Origin: Lapidilactobacillus dextrinicus DSM 20335
GTDB taxonomy: Bacteria; Bacillota; Bacilli; Lactobacillales; Lactobacillaceae
Reading direction: 5' to 3'
Assembly: GCF_001436095.1 (NCBI RefSeq)
Contig: NZ_AYYK01000025.1
Location: forward strand, 1-64,000
DNA length: 64,000 nt
The translations under genes were made by a program, and so were the position numbers. The notes under the pieces are model-generated. The model did no database searches. It had not been told where the DNA came from and saw nothing but the letters and a program-made list of their open reading frames with translations. Positions within the stretch are counted from its first letter, which is position 1, and every line of letters starts with the position of its first letter. Below are positions 55,204-63,092 of this stretch, piece after piece.

Positions 55204-56744
55204 TATTTCACCTCCTGGGCTGCTGCTTGAACACTTGAACCAGCCATTAATAGACCTAATTCTTGTTCAGTGGTTGTTTCTGGATGAACTTCGCCGGCAA
55301 TTTTGCCATCATGAAGCACAATAATGCGATCTGATAAATTCATAATCTCGTCTAATTCAAAACTAACAAGTAAAACGGCCTTACCTTGGTCACGCTGATC
55401 GATTAATTGACGGTGAATATACTCAATCGCACCGACGTCCAAGCCACGAGTTGGCTGAGAAACAATGATTAAATCAGCATTACGATCTAACTCCCGGGCA
55501 ACGATTGCCTTTTGCTGGTTACCACCAGAAAGCTCACCAGCCTTGAGCTGCTCATTAGTTGTACGAATATCGTATTCTCTAATTAATCGTAAAGCTTCTT
55601 TACGCATTTCATGATAATTTAAAATACCATGGCGACTCATTGGCTTTTGATAATAAGTTTGTAAAGCCAGATTTTCTGAGAGCGACATTTGCAGAACCAG
55701 ACCATATTTTTGCCGGTCTTCGGGAACGTGCGCCACTCCTGTTTCTGTAATCTTTCGTACTGGTGCATTCGTGACGTCCTTGCCTTGAATAACGACTGAA
55801 CCAGCCGCTACTTTTCGCAAGCCAGTTAAAGCTTCAATCAGTTCTGTTTGACCATTACCATCAATGCCAGCAATACCCAAGATTTCGCCACCATGAACTG
55901 TGAAATCAATGCCTTTAACTGCTGGTAGACCCCGACTTTCGTTAACCTTAAGTCCCTTAACGTTTAAAATTGGTGCACCAATTTTAGCCGGATCCTTAGG
56001 GATCTTAAAAGTAACACTATGGCCTACCATCATTTCGGCAAGTTCTTCACTGGTTGTTCCTTTAACTTCAACGGTGTCAATACTTTTACCGCGACGAATA
56101 ACTGTACAACGATCAGCAGCGTGGCGAATTTCATCTAGTTTATGGGTGATGAGAATGATTGACTTGCCCTCAGCAACTAAGCTCTTCATAATGCCAATTA
56201 ATTCTTCAATTTCCTGTGGCGTTAAAACAGCGGTTGGTTCATCAAAAATTAAAATATTAGCACCACGATACAAAGTTTTAAGAATTTCGGCACGTTGTTG
56301 CATCCCAACTGAAATATCACGAACTTTGGCATTTGGATCAACAGCTAAACCATATTTATCCGATAATTCTTTAATTTCTTTCGTTGCTTTTTTACGATCA
56401 ATCACACCTAGATGGCTAGGCTCATTACCAAGAATAATATTTTCGGTAACCGTAAAGGCATCTACCAACATAAAATGTTGATGTACCATACCTATTCCTA
56501 AGCGATTAGCTGCCGTGGGACTATCGATTTTGACAGGTTCACCGTTTAACAGAATCTCACCGGAAGTTGGCTCTAATAGACCTGATAAAATATTCATTAA
56601 AGTTGATTTGCCAGCGCCGTTTTCTCCTAATAAAGCATGAATTTCGCCAGGCTTTACTTTTAGATCGACTTGATCATTTGCTTTAAAACCACCAAAGTCT
56701 TTAGTGATTTTACGCATTTCAACTACATACTCTGACTTTGTCAT
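55203..56744 (-). CDS. nupO: Nucleoside ABC transporter ATP-binding protein (NupO/YufO type)
   Basis: A 513-residue double ABC ATPase. The first cassette has GENGAGKSTLMNILSGL, SVGMQQRAEILKTL and LIFDEPTAVLTPQEI. The second has GIAGIDGNGQTELIEALTG (degenerate P-loop) with GGNQQKAIVARELDR and SQPTRGLDVGAIEYIH. This tandem layout is typical for sugar/nucleoside importers. It follows the lipoprotein gene with a terminator in between. Confidence 0.92.
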   Translation of the reverse strand: MTKSEYVVEMRKITKDFGGFKANDQVDLKVKPGEIHALLGENGAGKSTLMNILSGLLEPTSGEILLNGEPVKIDSPTAANRLGIGMVHQHFMLVDAFTVTENIILGNEPSHLGVIDRKKATKEIKELSDKYGLAVDPNAKVRDISVGMQQRAEILKTLYRGANILIFDEPTAVLTPQEIEELIGIMKSLVAEGKSIILITHKLDEIRHAADRCTVIRRGKSIDTVEVKGTTSEELAEMMVGHSVTFKIPKDPAKIGAPILNVKGLKVNESRGLPAVKGIDFTVHGGEILGIAGIDGNGQTELIEALTGLRKVAAGSVVIQGKDVTNAPVRKITETGVAHVPEDRQKYGLVLQMSLSENLALQTYYQKPMSRHGILNYHEMRKEALRLIREYDIRTTNEQLKAGELSGGNQQKAIVARELDRNADLIIVSQPTRGLDVGAIEYIHRQLIDQRDQGKAVLLVSFELDEIMNLSDRIIVLHDGKIAGEVHPETTTEQELGLLMAGSSVQAAAQEVK

Positions 56745-56834
56745 TGCGACCTCACATTTCTAGGAATCTACACTTCATACAGAACCGAACTGCTTCATAG
56801 ACAATTGCTTGTCTTTAAGTTAAATACTGACAAA

Positions 56835-56867
56835 AATACTCCTCGGCTGCATGAGCGAAGGAGTATT
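56835..56867 (-). terminator. Terminator between the BMP lipoprotein gene and nupO
   Basis: AATACTCCT/AGGAGTATT stem, then five T residues on the minus strand, between the lipoprotein gene stop and the ATPase gene. It probably lets only part of the transcript continue into the membrane and ATPase genes. Confidence 0.8.
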
Positions 56868-56886
56868 CTGGTCAATCTATACGCTT

Positions 56887-57969
56887 TTACTTAGCAGGAT
56901 GTTCTGGTACTGTAATTTTCCCATCAATAATTTGTTGTTTAGCTTCCTTAACAGCATCTTTAGCCTTGGTTGAGAGTTGACCGTCAGTTAAACCAACGCC
57001 ATCTTGCTTCAAACCGTAAGTTAAATGCTTGCCACCAGGGAACTTACCCTTCATTGCTTGATTGGATAAATCTTCTGTTACAGCACCGACACCCTTGAGT
57101 GTTGATGTCAAAGTAAAGTTAGCTGATTTACCATCTTTAGTCTTGTATTTACCTTCTGCAGATTGGTCACGGTCAACACCGATAACCCATACTTTCTTAG
57201 AACCATCTTGATTAATAGCCTTAGCTTCTTGGAATACACCATTACCAGTTGCACCAGAAGCATGGAAGATAATATCTGCGCCCTGTGAATACATACCTTG
57301 AGCAATTGATTTACCCTTGTCAGGAGCGTTGAAATCACCTGCATATTGATTAATAACCGTGATTGATTTACCTAACTTCTTAGCACCTTCTTTAACACCA
57401 GCTGCAAAACCAGCATCAAAGCGGTCAATAACGTCACCTTTAACACCACCGATAAAACCAACCTTGTTGGTCTTAGTCGTATATGCTGCTGCTACACCAG
57501 CTAAATATGATGATTCATTGTCTTTAAACGTTGCTGAAACAACATTCTTAACCCCTTCGATTGAGTCGTCAATAATGACGAAGTTAGTCTTAGGTGAATC
57601 TTTTGCTGATTGCTTAATGGCTGGTTGTAACTTATAACCGATACCAAAGATTGTCTTGAATCCTGCTTGTGTTGCTTGGTTAATATTCGGAATGTAATCG
57701 GATTCGTTAGATGATTGGAAATATTGATATCCTGAATTACCCCGAGATAAATCATGTGACTTGCCCCAAGCTTGCAGACCTTCCCATGCGGATTGATTAA
57801 AGGAGCGGTCATCAACACCACCGGTATCAGTGATTAATGCAACAGTGTGCTTAGTCGTCTCAGATTTCCCTGAGTTGCCCGTACCTGATTTCTTACCTGC
57901 GCAGCCGGCCAAGGTTAATGCAACAACTGCGGTTAAAACAGCAGTAGCGAAAACTTTTGCTTTTTTCAT
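56887..57969 (-). CDS. BMP-family nucleoside-binding lipoprotein
   Basis: A 360-residue substrate-binding lipoprotein of the BMP/PnrA/TmpC family. The signal peptide AKVFATAVLTAVVALT ends in LAGC (Cys23 lipidated). VALITDTGGVDDRSFNQSAWEG, VGFIGGVKGDVIDRFDAGF and HASGATGNGVFQEA are conserved. PnrA-type proteins bind purine nucleosides such as guanosine and inosine. It is the first gene of the transporter operon, preceded by a leader and promoter. Confidence 0.93.
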   Translation of the reverse strand: MKKAKVFATAVLTAVVALTLAGCAGKKSGTGNSGKSETTKHTVALITDTGGVDDRSFNQSAWEGLQAWGKSHDLSRGNSGYQYFQSSNESDYIPNINQATQAGFKTIFGIGYKLQPAIKQSAKDSPKTNFVIIDDSIEGVKNVVSATFKDNESSYLAGVAAAYTTKTNKVGFIGGVKGDVIDRFDAGFAAGVKEGAKKLGKSITVINQYAGDFNAPDKGKSIAQGMYSQGADIIFHASGATGNGVFQEAKAINQDGSKKVWVIGVDRDQSAEGKYKTKDGKSANFTLTSTLKGVGAVTEDLSNQAMKGKFPGGKHLTYGLKQDGVGLTDGQLSTKAKDAVKEAKQQIIDGKITVPEHPAK

Positions 57970-57989
57970 TTCTGTAAAGCCCTCCTAAA

Positions 57990-58147
57990 AAAGTTTGTTC
58001 AGCAATCTTTGGATCGTTAGAACCGAATTAATTAAAATGAGTTGTCCTAGGAGACGCAACTCATGGTATTAGGGGTATCAACCCCGCGAAGTGACACTTA
58101 TGCTCAATTAATGATAAAACAGCAATTATTTAATGTACGAACATTCT
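57990..58147 (-). promoter_or_regulatory. Structured leader of the nucleoside transporter operon
   Basis: About 160 untranslated bases hold two stems on the minus strand: GGGG/CCCC around TTGATA (58085-58072) and ATGAGTTG/CAACTCAT (58064-58037) followed by TTTTAATT, a weak intrinsic terminator. The second loop contains CTCCTA, complementary to the AGGAG ribosome site. It does not match the known purine riboswitch core. Function uncertain. Confidence 0.45.
58133..58145. promoter_or_regulatory. Possible PurBox-like site near the transcription start
   Basis: ATGTACGAACATT matches 11 of 13 positions of the PurR box AWWWCCGAACWWT and lies at about +1 of the transporter promoter. A purine regulator controlling a purine-nucleoside importer would make sense; the match could also be chance. 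Confidence 0.35.
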
Positions 58148-58153
58148 TAATAA

Positions 58154-58182
58154 AACTTAACAAAATAGTTAGCTTATGTCAA
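58154..58182 (-). promoter_or_regulatory. Promoter of the nucleoside transporter operon
   Basis: TTGACA (58182-58177), 17 bases, TAAGTT (58159-58154) on the minus strand. The remaining gap from 58183 to 58640 is AT-rich and shows no gene, hairpin array or other recognisable element. Confidence 0.6.
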
Positions 58183-58642
58183 TTTAAACCAAAAATTGGT
58201 CAAAAAGCGATTTAATTAGTCAGTAGCCATGATGTAAGAGCTTTATCATCGTTTACTAAATCATTAATTGAAATAAAATTGTAATATGATCATCACAATT
58301 AATGGGAATTCTCATTAATTAGAATAGCGCTTACTTTATTAACTAAAAAAATATCAACTACCCATAACTGTTCTTAATGCTATTATATCTTATTGACCTT
58401 TAGTATAGCGAATTTAACCATTCTTTGAAACAAAAATGAGATGAATTTATTTTATTAACTATGATCAGATTATCACGAGAAAACCAATTAAACAAGTACT
58501 AGCAAAACACGATAATAGCGCACAAAAATCGACGCACTTTTTAATGATTATTCACTTAACTTAATTTATTAAAATTATTTATGTATAAATCATGCTCATT
58601 ATCTCATCTTACCTTCACTTTTGAAAAGTTTTCTTTATTTAC

Positions 58643-59256
58643 AATAAAAGACGACCTAGCTGAACTAATTCACCAGCTAAGTCGCCCTTTGGAGATGTAA
58701 AGAGAAGTCAGATGCGTTTTGCATATCTTTCGTAATATCTAACACCTCATGCTATTCAATTATCTCAACAAACACAGCTATCATGCTGACAAATCCTTTG
58801 CTAGTCGTGCCTGTTGTCTTTACTACAGCTTCGTTGATATTACGACTAAGCTGTCAATGCTATTGGTAACGTCTTCTGATTCACATCAGTTAACAACTAC
58901 CGTGGCAATTTGCTTTTTATCCAAGCACTGAACGAATCAGTTAACTTGGTTCAAACACGATGACTAACTCGTCATCGCCTTATCTGTTGAAACGTCCTAA
59001 ATTCTCATTCGAACGAATCGGTCATTCACAATCTACTTAGATACTAACGATCTGTTGGATCACGAACTCAACTTCAGCGCGATACTGTTGCTAAAGTTCA
59101 AAAGCTAGAGAACCTTGCTGTTATGCCCTTCAGACTCTACAGAGTATTCTCTTCTGACACCACTCAACTTGGCCTTTGTTGAGTATCACTTGACTAATGA
59201 TCACTAGTACTTCTGCTAAACCTAATGTCTAGCTGAGCACCTGCTCCTCTTTACAT
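58643..59256 (-). ncRNA. Large structured noncoding RNA, probably ROOL class
   Basis: About 610 nt transcribed leftward from about 59256. The 5' end ATGTAAAGAG (59256-59247) pairs perfectly over 10 bp with CTCTTTACAT (58704-58695), enclosing roughly 560 nt. Internal hairpins include CGATGAC/GTCATCG and CTCAAC/GTTGAG. Right after the closing stem is an intrinsic terminator, GCGACTTAGCTG/CAGCTAGGTCGT with a T-rich tail (58684-58643). Frames are broken by stops throughout. Length, 5'-3' closing helix and host group fit ROOL RNAs (about 580 nt, known as an abundant long RNA of Lactobacillus salivarius). GOLLD is longer. RNase P, tmRNA and SRP motifs are absent. Confidence 0.75.
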
Positions 59257-59260
59257 ATAT

Positions 59261-59289
59261 ATCGTAACAAGGATTGTAATCGTTTGCAA
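59261..59289 (-). promoter_or_regulatory. Promoter of the large noncoding RNA with overlapping cre-like site
   Basis: TTGCAA (59289-59284), 17 bases, TACGAT (59266-59261) on the minus strand, about five bases before the presumed RNA start. TGTAATCGTTTGCA at 59275-59288 matches the CcpA cre consensus TGWNANCGNTNWCA at 13 of 14 positions and is near-palindromic with its flanks, so it covers the -35 box and part of the spacer. Confidence 0.6.
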
Positions 59290-59324
59290 TTAATACGCTC
59301 ACAACTTGGCTCTAAGTTGAACGG

Positions 59325-60008
59325 CTACTTTCCACTTGATAATTCTGGATCCGATCTGCGAAGCCAAGCGGTTAATTGGGGGAATCGTTCTTCAATATAG
59401 CCAACAATTCGCCCAGATAATAGCGCTGATAAAATAGTCCCTTCACGAACACCAATCAGTTGGCGACTGAAGATTAGACTAATCAAAACAGCACCTAAAA
59501 CCATTGCCATATCCACCCGGACTTTGGTCTTAGCAAAAGGTCTATCGCGACGAAAAGCAATCGCTGCTGCAATCCCCTCGCCGGCCATCATTAATGTCTG
59601 CGAATTAACTTCAAAAAAGACCCCAATTGCTAATAAAACAATACTAATTAAAGTTAAACCAAGTTGCAGCCAGTAACCAGTTGGTTTAATAAACTTAAAC
59701 AATTGAACAAACCAGTCAATCATCGTCCCAAAAAAAATTGATGGTATCAGTTGGATAACATTACTCCAGCCAAAATAACGACGCAATACTAGCCATTCTA
59801 AACTGACGAGTAGAAACATATAGAAAATGGTCCACTGACCAATTGACAATCTAGTTAATCCACTTAAAACATTAGGAATACTTGAAATTGGTGAGGTTCC
59901 TAATAACGCAATTTTAGCTAAAGCCACACTTGCTGCCATTAAAGCAATCCCAAAAACTAAACAAGCAAAATGCCGCAGTGTTCCTAATAATCCCCATTCT
60001 TTAATCAC
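59325..60008 (-). CDS. YczE/YitT-like integral membrane protein
   Basis: A 227-residue protein with about five membrane helices. FGIALMAASVALAKIALLGTSPISSIPNVLS and YFGWSNVIQLIPSIFFGTMIDWFVQ are typical of the YczE/YyaS/YitT family, of unknown function. It lies downstream of the PTS IIA gene with a hairpin between them. Its stop is only 35 bp from the ncRNA promoter, without a clear terminator, so readthrough into the RNA is possible. Confidence 0.82.
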   Translation of the reverse strand: MIKEWGLLGTLRHFACLVFGIALMAASVALAKIALLGTSPISSIPNVLSGLTRLSIGQWTIFYMFLLVSLEWLVLRRYFGWSNVIQLIPSIFFGTMIDWFVQLFKFIKPTGYWLQLGLTLISIVLLAIGVFFEVNSQTLMMAGEGIAAAIAFRRDRPFAKTKVRVDMAMVLGAVLISLIFSRQLIGVREGTILSALLSGRIVGYIEERFPQLTAWLRRSDPELSSGK

Positions 60009-60056
60009 GATTAAGCTCCTCTTTTCCTAATTGAAACCAAATAAAAATAACCAACC

Positions 60057-60094
60057 ATCTTCTTAACAATGATGACAACCATTGTTAAGAAGAT
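60057..60094 (-). terminator. Hairpin after the PTS IIA gene
   Basis: ATCTTCTTAACAATG/CATTGTTAAGAAGAT is a perfect long stem. The T-rich tract on the minus strand follows only after about ten bases, so termination may be incomplete. Confidence 0.5.
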
Positions 60095-60122
60095 AATTGA
60101 TTACTTAGTCAAAACTATCATA

Positions 60123-60614
60123 TCACAATTTTACCTGGCCAATGCGGTGACCGCCTGCAACTGGTCCATAATCAATTTTTAAAGTTGCCGCTAATTCTTC
60201 CGAATTGATAAAAGTGACGACAACTGTATCATCAAAACCACGAGCACGGATGCGACCAAAATTAGCAGCCGCAATCCGTTGCCCACCGCGTACCTCTTGA
60301 CCACGTTTAACGCGAATATGAAACGAACCACTGGGTATCATTGAAGTATTTAATCCTAAATGAAGTAACACTTCTAACCCATTGGTCATGCGAATACCAA
60401 TAGCGTGTTGCGTTGACGCCACTAACATAATCTGGCCAGATACTGGTGCGTAAATAAAATTATCCGTCGGTTCTATTGCAAAACCATCGCCCAAATTCTT
60501 TTGTGCTAAAACAGGATCACGGACTTTAAGCAAATCAACAACTTCGCCTTCAACAGGTGCAACGATTGTTGATGAATCAGATTTTTTGACAAAGCCAAAC
60601 TTTAACCATGCCAA
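60123..60614 (-). CDS. Stand-alone PTS glucose-type IIA component
   Basis: A 163-residue EIIA-Glc-like domain. ATQHAIGIRMTNGLEVLLHLGLNT contains both active-site histidines, with APVSGQIM before and VKRGQEVRGGQRIAAANF after. It starts with TTG 60614, eight bases after AAGGAG. No IIBC partner adjoins it; it may phosphorylate a separate permease or act in regulation. Close to argR but with a gap of 34 bp. Confidence 0.9.
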   Translation of the reverse strand: MAWLKFGFVKKSDSSTIVAPVEGEVVDLLKVRDPVLAQKNLGDGFAIEPTDNFIYAPVSGQIMLVASTQHAIGIRMTNGLEVLLHLGLNTSMIPSGSFHIRVKRGQEVRGGQRIAAANFGRIRARGFDDTVVVTFINSEELAATLKIDYGPVAGGHRIGQVKL

Positions 60615-60648
60615 GATAATTGCTCCTTAACTAAAAATAGCCAAATTT

Positions 60649-61119
60649 TTATAGCAAACGCAAATGATCTTTTAAATAGTCAGACAATGTTTCTGCCTGC
60701 GCTATATCTTTACAAAAGGCAACAACTGTATCATGTCCAGCAATTGTTCCTAAAATATCAGTTGGCGGTGTATCGCGCAAATCATCAAGTGCAGCGGCCA
60801 AAAAGTTACCATAACTTGGGCTCGTATGAATAATCACTAAAAACTCAACCGTATCAATTGACTTGGTCACTGTTTTTAATGCCGAAAAAAGGCGGGCTTG
60901 GGCGTCACCGGTTGTCTCTGTTGACAACTTCAAATAACGCGACTTACCATACTCATCACGCATTTTAGTGATTTTTAATTCGCGCAAATCACGAGATAAA
61001 GTTGCCTGAGTCGTCCGTACACCATATTCATGCAAATACGCCTGCAACTCTTCTTGCGTGTGAACCAGATGTTCTTGAATAATTTTTTGTAAAATAACCT
61101 GACGCTCTTTTTTCTTCAT
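60649..61119 (-). CDS. argR: Arginine repressor
   Basis: A 156-residue ArgR. The winged helix-turn-helix has VHTQEELQAYLHEYGVRTTQ and TLSRDLRELKITKM, and the C-terminal hexamerisation/arginine domain has GTIAGHDTVVAFC. It represses or activates arginine genes in an Arg-dependent way. It lies 10 bp after argS and is co-transcribed with it. Confidence 0.95.
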   Translation of the reverse strand: MKKKERQVILQKIIQEHLVHTQEELQAYLHEYGVRTTQATLSRDLRELKITKMRDEYGKSRYLKLSTETTGDAQARLFSALKTVTKSIDTVEFLVIIHTSPSYGNFLAAALDDLRDTPPTDILGTIAGHDTVVAFCKDIAQAETLSDYLKDHLRLL

Positions 61120-61129
61120 AACACTTCAC

Positions 61130-62821
61130 CTACATTTCTGTTGGTGCTTGCACACCTAACAAGGATAACGCTTGTGTTAAGACTTGGCTAGTTGCTTGAA
61201 CTAACGCCAAGCGTGCGTTTAATTCGTCATCTTCAACCAAGATTTTTGAATTTGCGTAGTATTTATTAAAGGTCTTAGCTAAACGTAATGCGTACTTAGC
61301 AATGACAGAAGGTTCATATTCACGGGCTGCACGTAAAATCGTTGCCGGGAAATCAGCTAAAGTTTTTAAAGTATCCCAAGCGGCGGGATCAGCTAGAGTT
61401 AACTGACCATTAAGATCAACTCCACGTTGTGCTTTACGCAAGATACTTTGGGCACGCGCGTTAGAGTATTGTACGTAAGGACCAGTTTCACCTTCAAAAC
61501 GGACGACTTCACCTAAACTAAAATCAAAGCTATCCATACGATCGTTCTTCAAATCATGAAAAACAACGGCGCCAACGCCAACTTGATCAGCAACTTGATC
61601 AGCGTTAGCTAAATCAGGGTTCTTGGCAGAAATTTGTTCTTTAGCCAAACCAACAGCTTCGTCCAAAACTTTATCAAGCAAAACAACATTACCCTTACGT
61701 GTTGATAATTTCTTGCCATCTTTGGTAATTAAACCAAATGGTACATGAACAATTTCATCGGCCCAATCATCACCCATTTTCTTCAAAACGGCTTTTAATT
61801 GTTTAAAATGTTCTGTTTGTTCGCTACCAACAACATAAAGTGATTTAACAAAGTGGAATTGGTTATAACGGTCAATAGCTGCTGCTAAATCCCGCGTAAT
61901 ATATAAGGTTGCGCCATCTGTCCGCTTAATCAATGCTGGCGTTAAGTTTTCAACTGTCAAATCAACAATTTGAGCACCTTGGCTCATTTCTAATAAACCC
62001 TTTTCAGTCAATTCATCAACAACTGGATCCATTTTGTCATTGTAATAAGCTTCACCATTGTAAGAATCAAAGGTAATCCCTAAACGATCATAAATCTTCT
62101 GGAATTCAGCTAATGACAAACCACGGAACCATTCCCATAAATGAGTTGCTTCAGGATCGCCATCTTCTAGTTTTTTAAACCAAGCGCGGCCTTCATCATT
62201 TAATTCAGGATCTTCTTCGGCAGCTTCATGGAATTGAACGTAATATTTCAACAAGTTACCAATTGGGTCAGCTTTGATTTCTTCTTCGCTACCCCACTTG
62301 TGATAACCTACAATTAACTTACCAAACTGAGTACCCCAGTCGCCAAGATAGTTAATTTTAATTGGTTTGTAACCAATTTTTGCTAAAATATTGGCTAATG
62401 AATTACCAATAACTGTAGAGCGTAAGTGTCCCATTGACATTGGCTTAGCAATATTAGGTGAAGACATATCAATTGGTACATTACCTTGCTGACCAATATT
62501 ATCGTCACCGTAATGATCACCTGCACTGATCACTTCTTGTAAAGTTGCTTCGGCAAATTCACCTTTATCTAAGAAAAAGTTAACATAAGCGCCTGTTGCA
62601 ACAATTTGTTCATATGGTGCTTTATCAATTTGTTCAACTAACTCAGCCGCAATTTTTTGTGGTGCTTGGTGGCGTGATTTAGCCAAAATAAATGTTGGAA
62701 AAGCATAATCACCTAATTTTGAAGTCTTGGGAACTTCCAATAAATTCATAATTTGTTCAGCAGATAATTCATCTGCTAAAGCAGATTGTAAACTGTTAAC
62801 GATCGTTGACTTAATATCCAA
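61130..62821 (-). CDS. argS: Arginyl-tRNA synthetase
   Basis: A class I synthetase of about 563 residues. SSPNIAKPMSMGHLRSTVIGNS holds the HxGH variant (HLRS), and FGLITKDGKKLSTRKGNVV the KMSKS equivalent. The Add-1 N-terminal domain and C-terminal DALR domain (YALRLAKTFNKYYANSKI) flank it. AAGGAGG touches the ATG at 62827 but lies six bases before an in-frame TTG at 62821, so I favour TTG. It is preceded by a leader with an intrinsic terminator. Confidence 0.95.
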   Translation of the reverse strand: MDIKSTIVNSLQSALADELSAEQIMNLLEVPKTSKLGDYAFPTFILAKSRHQAPQKIAAELVEQIDKAPYEQIVATGAYVNFFLDKGEFAEATLQEVISAGDHYGDDNIGQQGNVPIDMSSPNIAKPMSMGHLRSTVIGNSLANILAKIGYKPIKINYLGDWGTQFGKLIVGYHKWGSEEEIKADPIGNLLKYYVQFHEAAEEDPELNDEGRAWFKKLEDGDPEATHLWEWFRGLSLAEFQKIYDRLGITFDSYNGEAYYNDKMDPVVDELTEKGLLEMSQGAQIVDLTVENLTPALIKRTDGATLYITRDLAAAIDRYNQFHFVKSLYVVGSEQTEHFKQLKAVLKKMGDDWADEIVHVPFGLITKDGKKLSTRKGNVVLLDKVLDEAVGLAKEQISAKNPDLANADQVADQVGVGAVVFHDLKNDRMDSFDFSLGEVVRFEGETGPYVQYSNARAQSILRKAQRGVDLNGQLTLADPAAWDTLKTLADFPATILRAAREYEPSVIAKYALRLAKTFNKYYANSKILVEDDELNARLALVQATSQVLTQALSLLGVQAPTEM

Positions 62822-62840
62822 AGTCATCCTCCTTTTTCCA

Positions 62841-62972
62841 TACGAAAACCCGCCCCCACTTAATCAGAGACGGGAATCACACGATCACTCTAATGAATGA
62901 TTACCTAGTCTTTTAACTTAGTATGCCATAACTCTTTCAAGCTTATCGTTCATCTTAACCTTAGGATGAACG
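62841..62972 (-). promoter_or_regulatory. Attenuator-like leader of argS-argR
   Basis: Three stems on the minus strand: CGTTCATC/GATGAACG (62972-62947), ATCATTC/GAGTGAT, and an intrinsic terminator CCCGTCTC/GGGGGCGGG followed by TTTT (62873-62841) just before the argS ribosome site. No T-box GGTGG-ACCGCG motif is present. The region to 63092 beyond it holds a weak promoter with GTATAC/GTATAA repeats that could be an ArgR operator. Confidence 0.5.
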
Positions 62973-63092
62973 GCTAATGATTAAATTCCATTGCATTAGC
63001 AATTAATTTATACATTAAGTATACATACTTTATTAGCAGAATACCACAATCAGTCCATTAAATTTCCAATAATTTGATAAAGCTGTTCCAAA

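Noticed and set aside
57990-58147. Purine riboswitch before the BMP gene
   Set aside because: The conserved three-way-junction core is not present.
58749-58931. 60-residue plus-strand open frame
   Set aside because: It lies antisense inside the large structured RNA, lacks a ribosome site and resembles no protein.
62841-62972. T-box upstream of argS
   Set aside because: Stem and terminator are present but the conserved T-box sequence and Stem I motifs are not.
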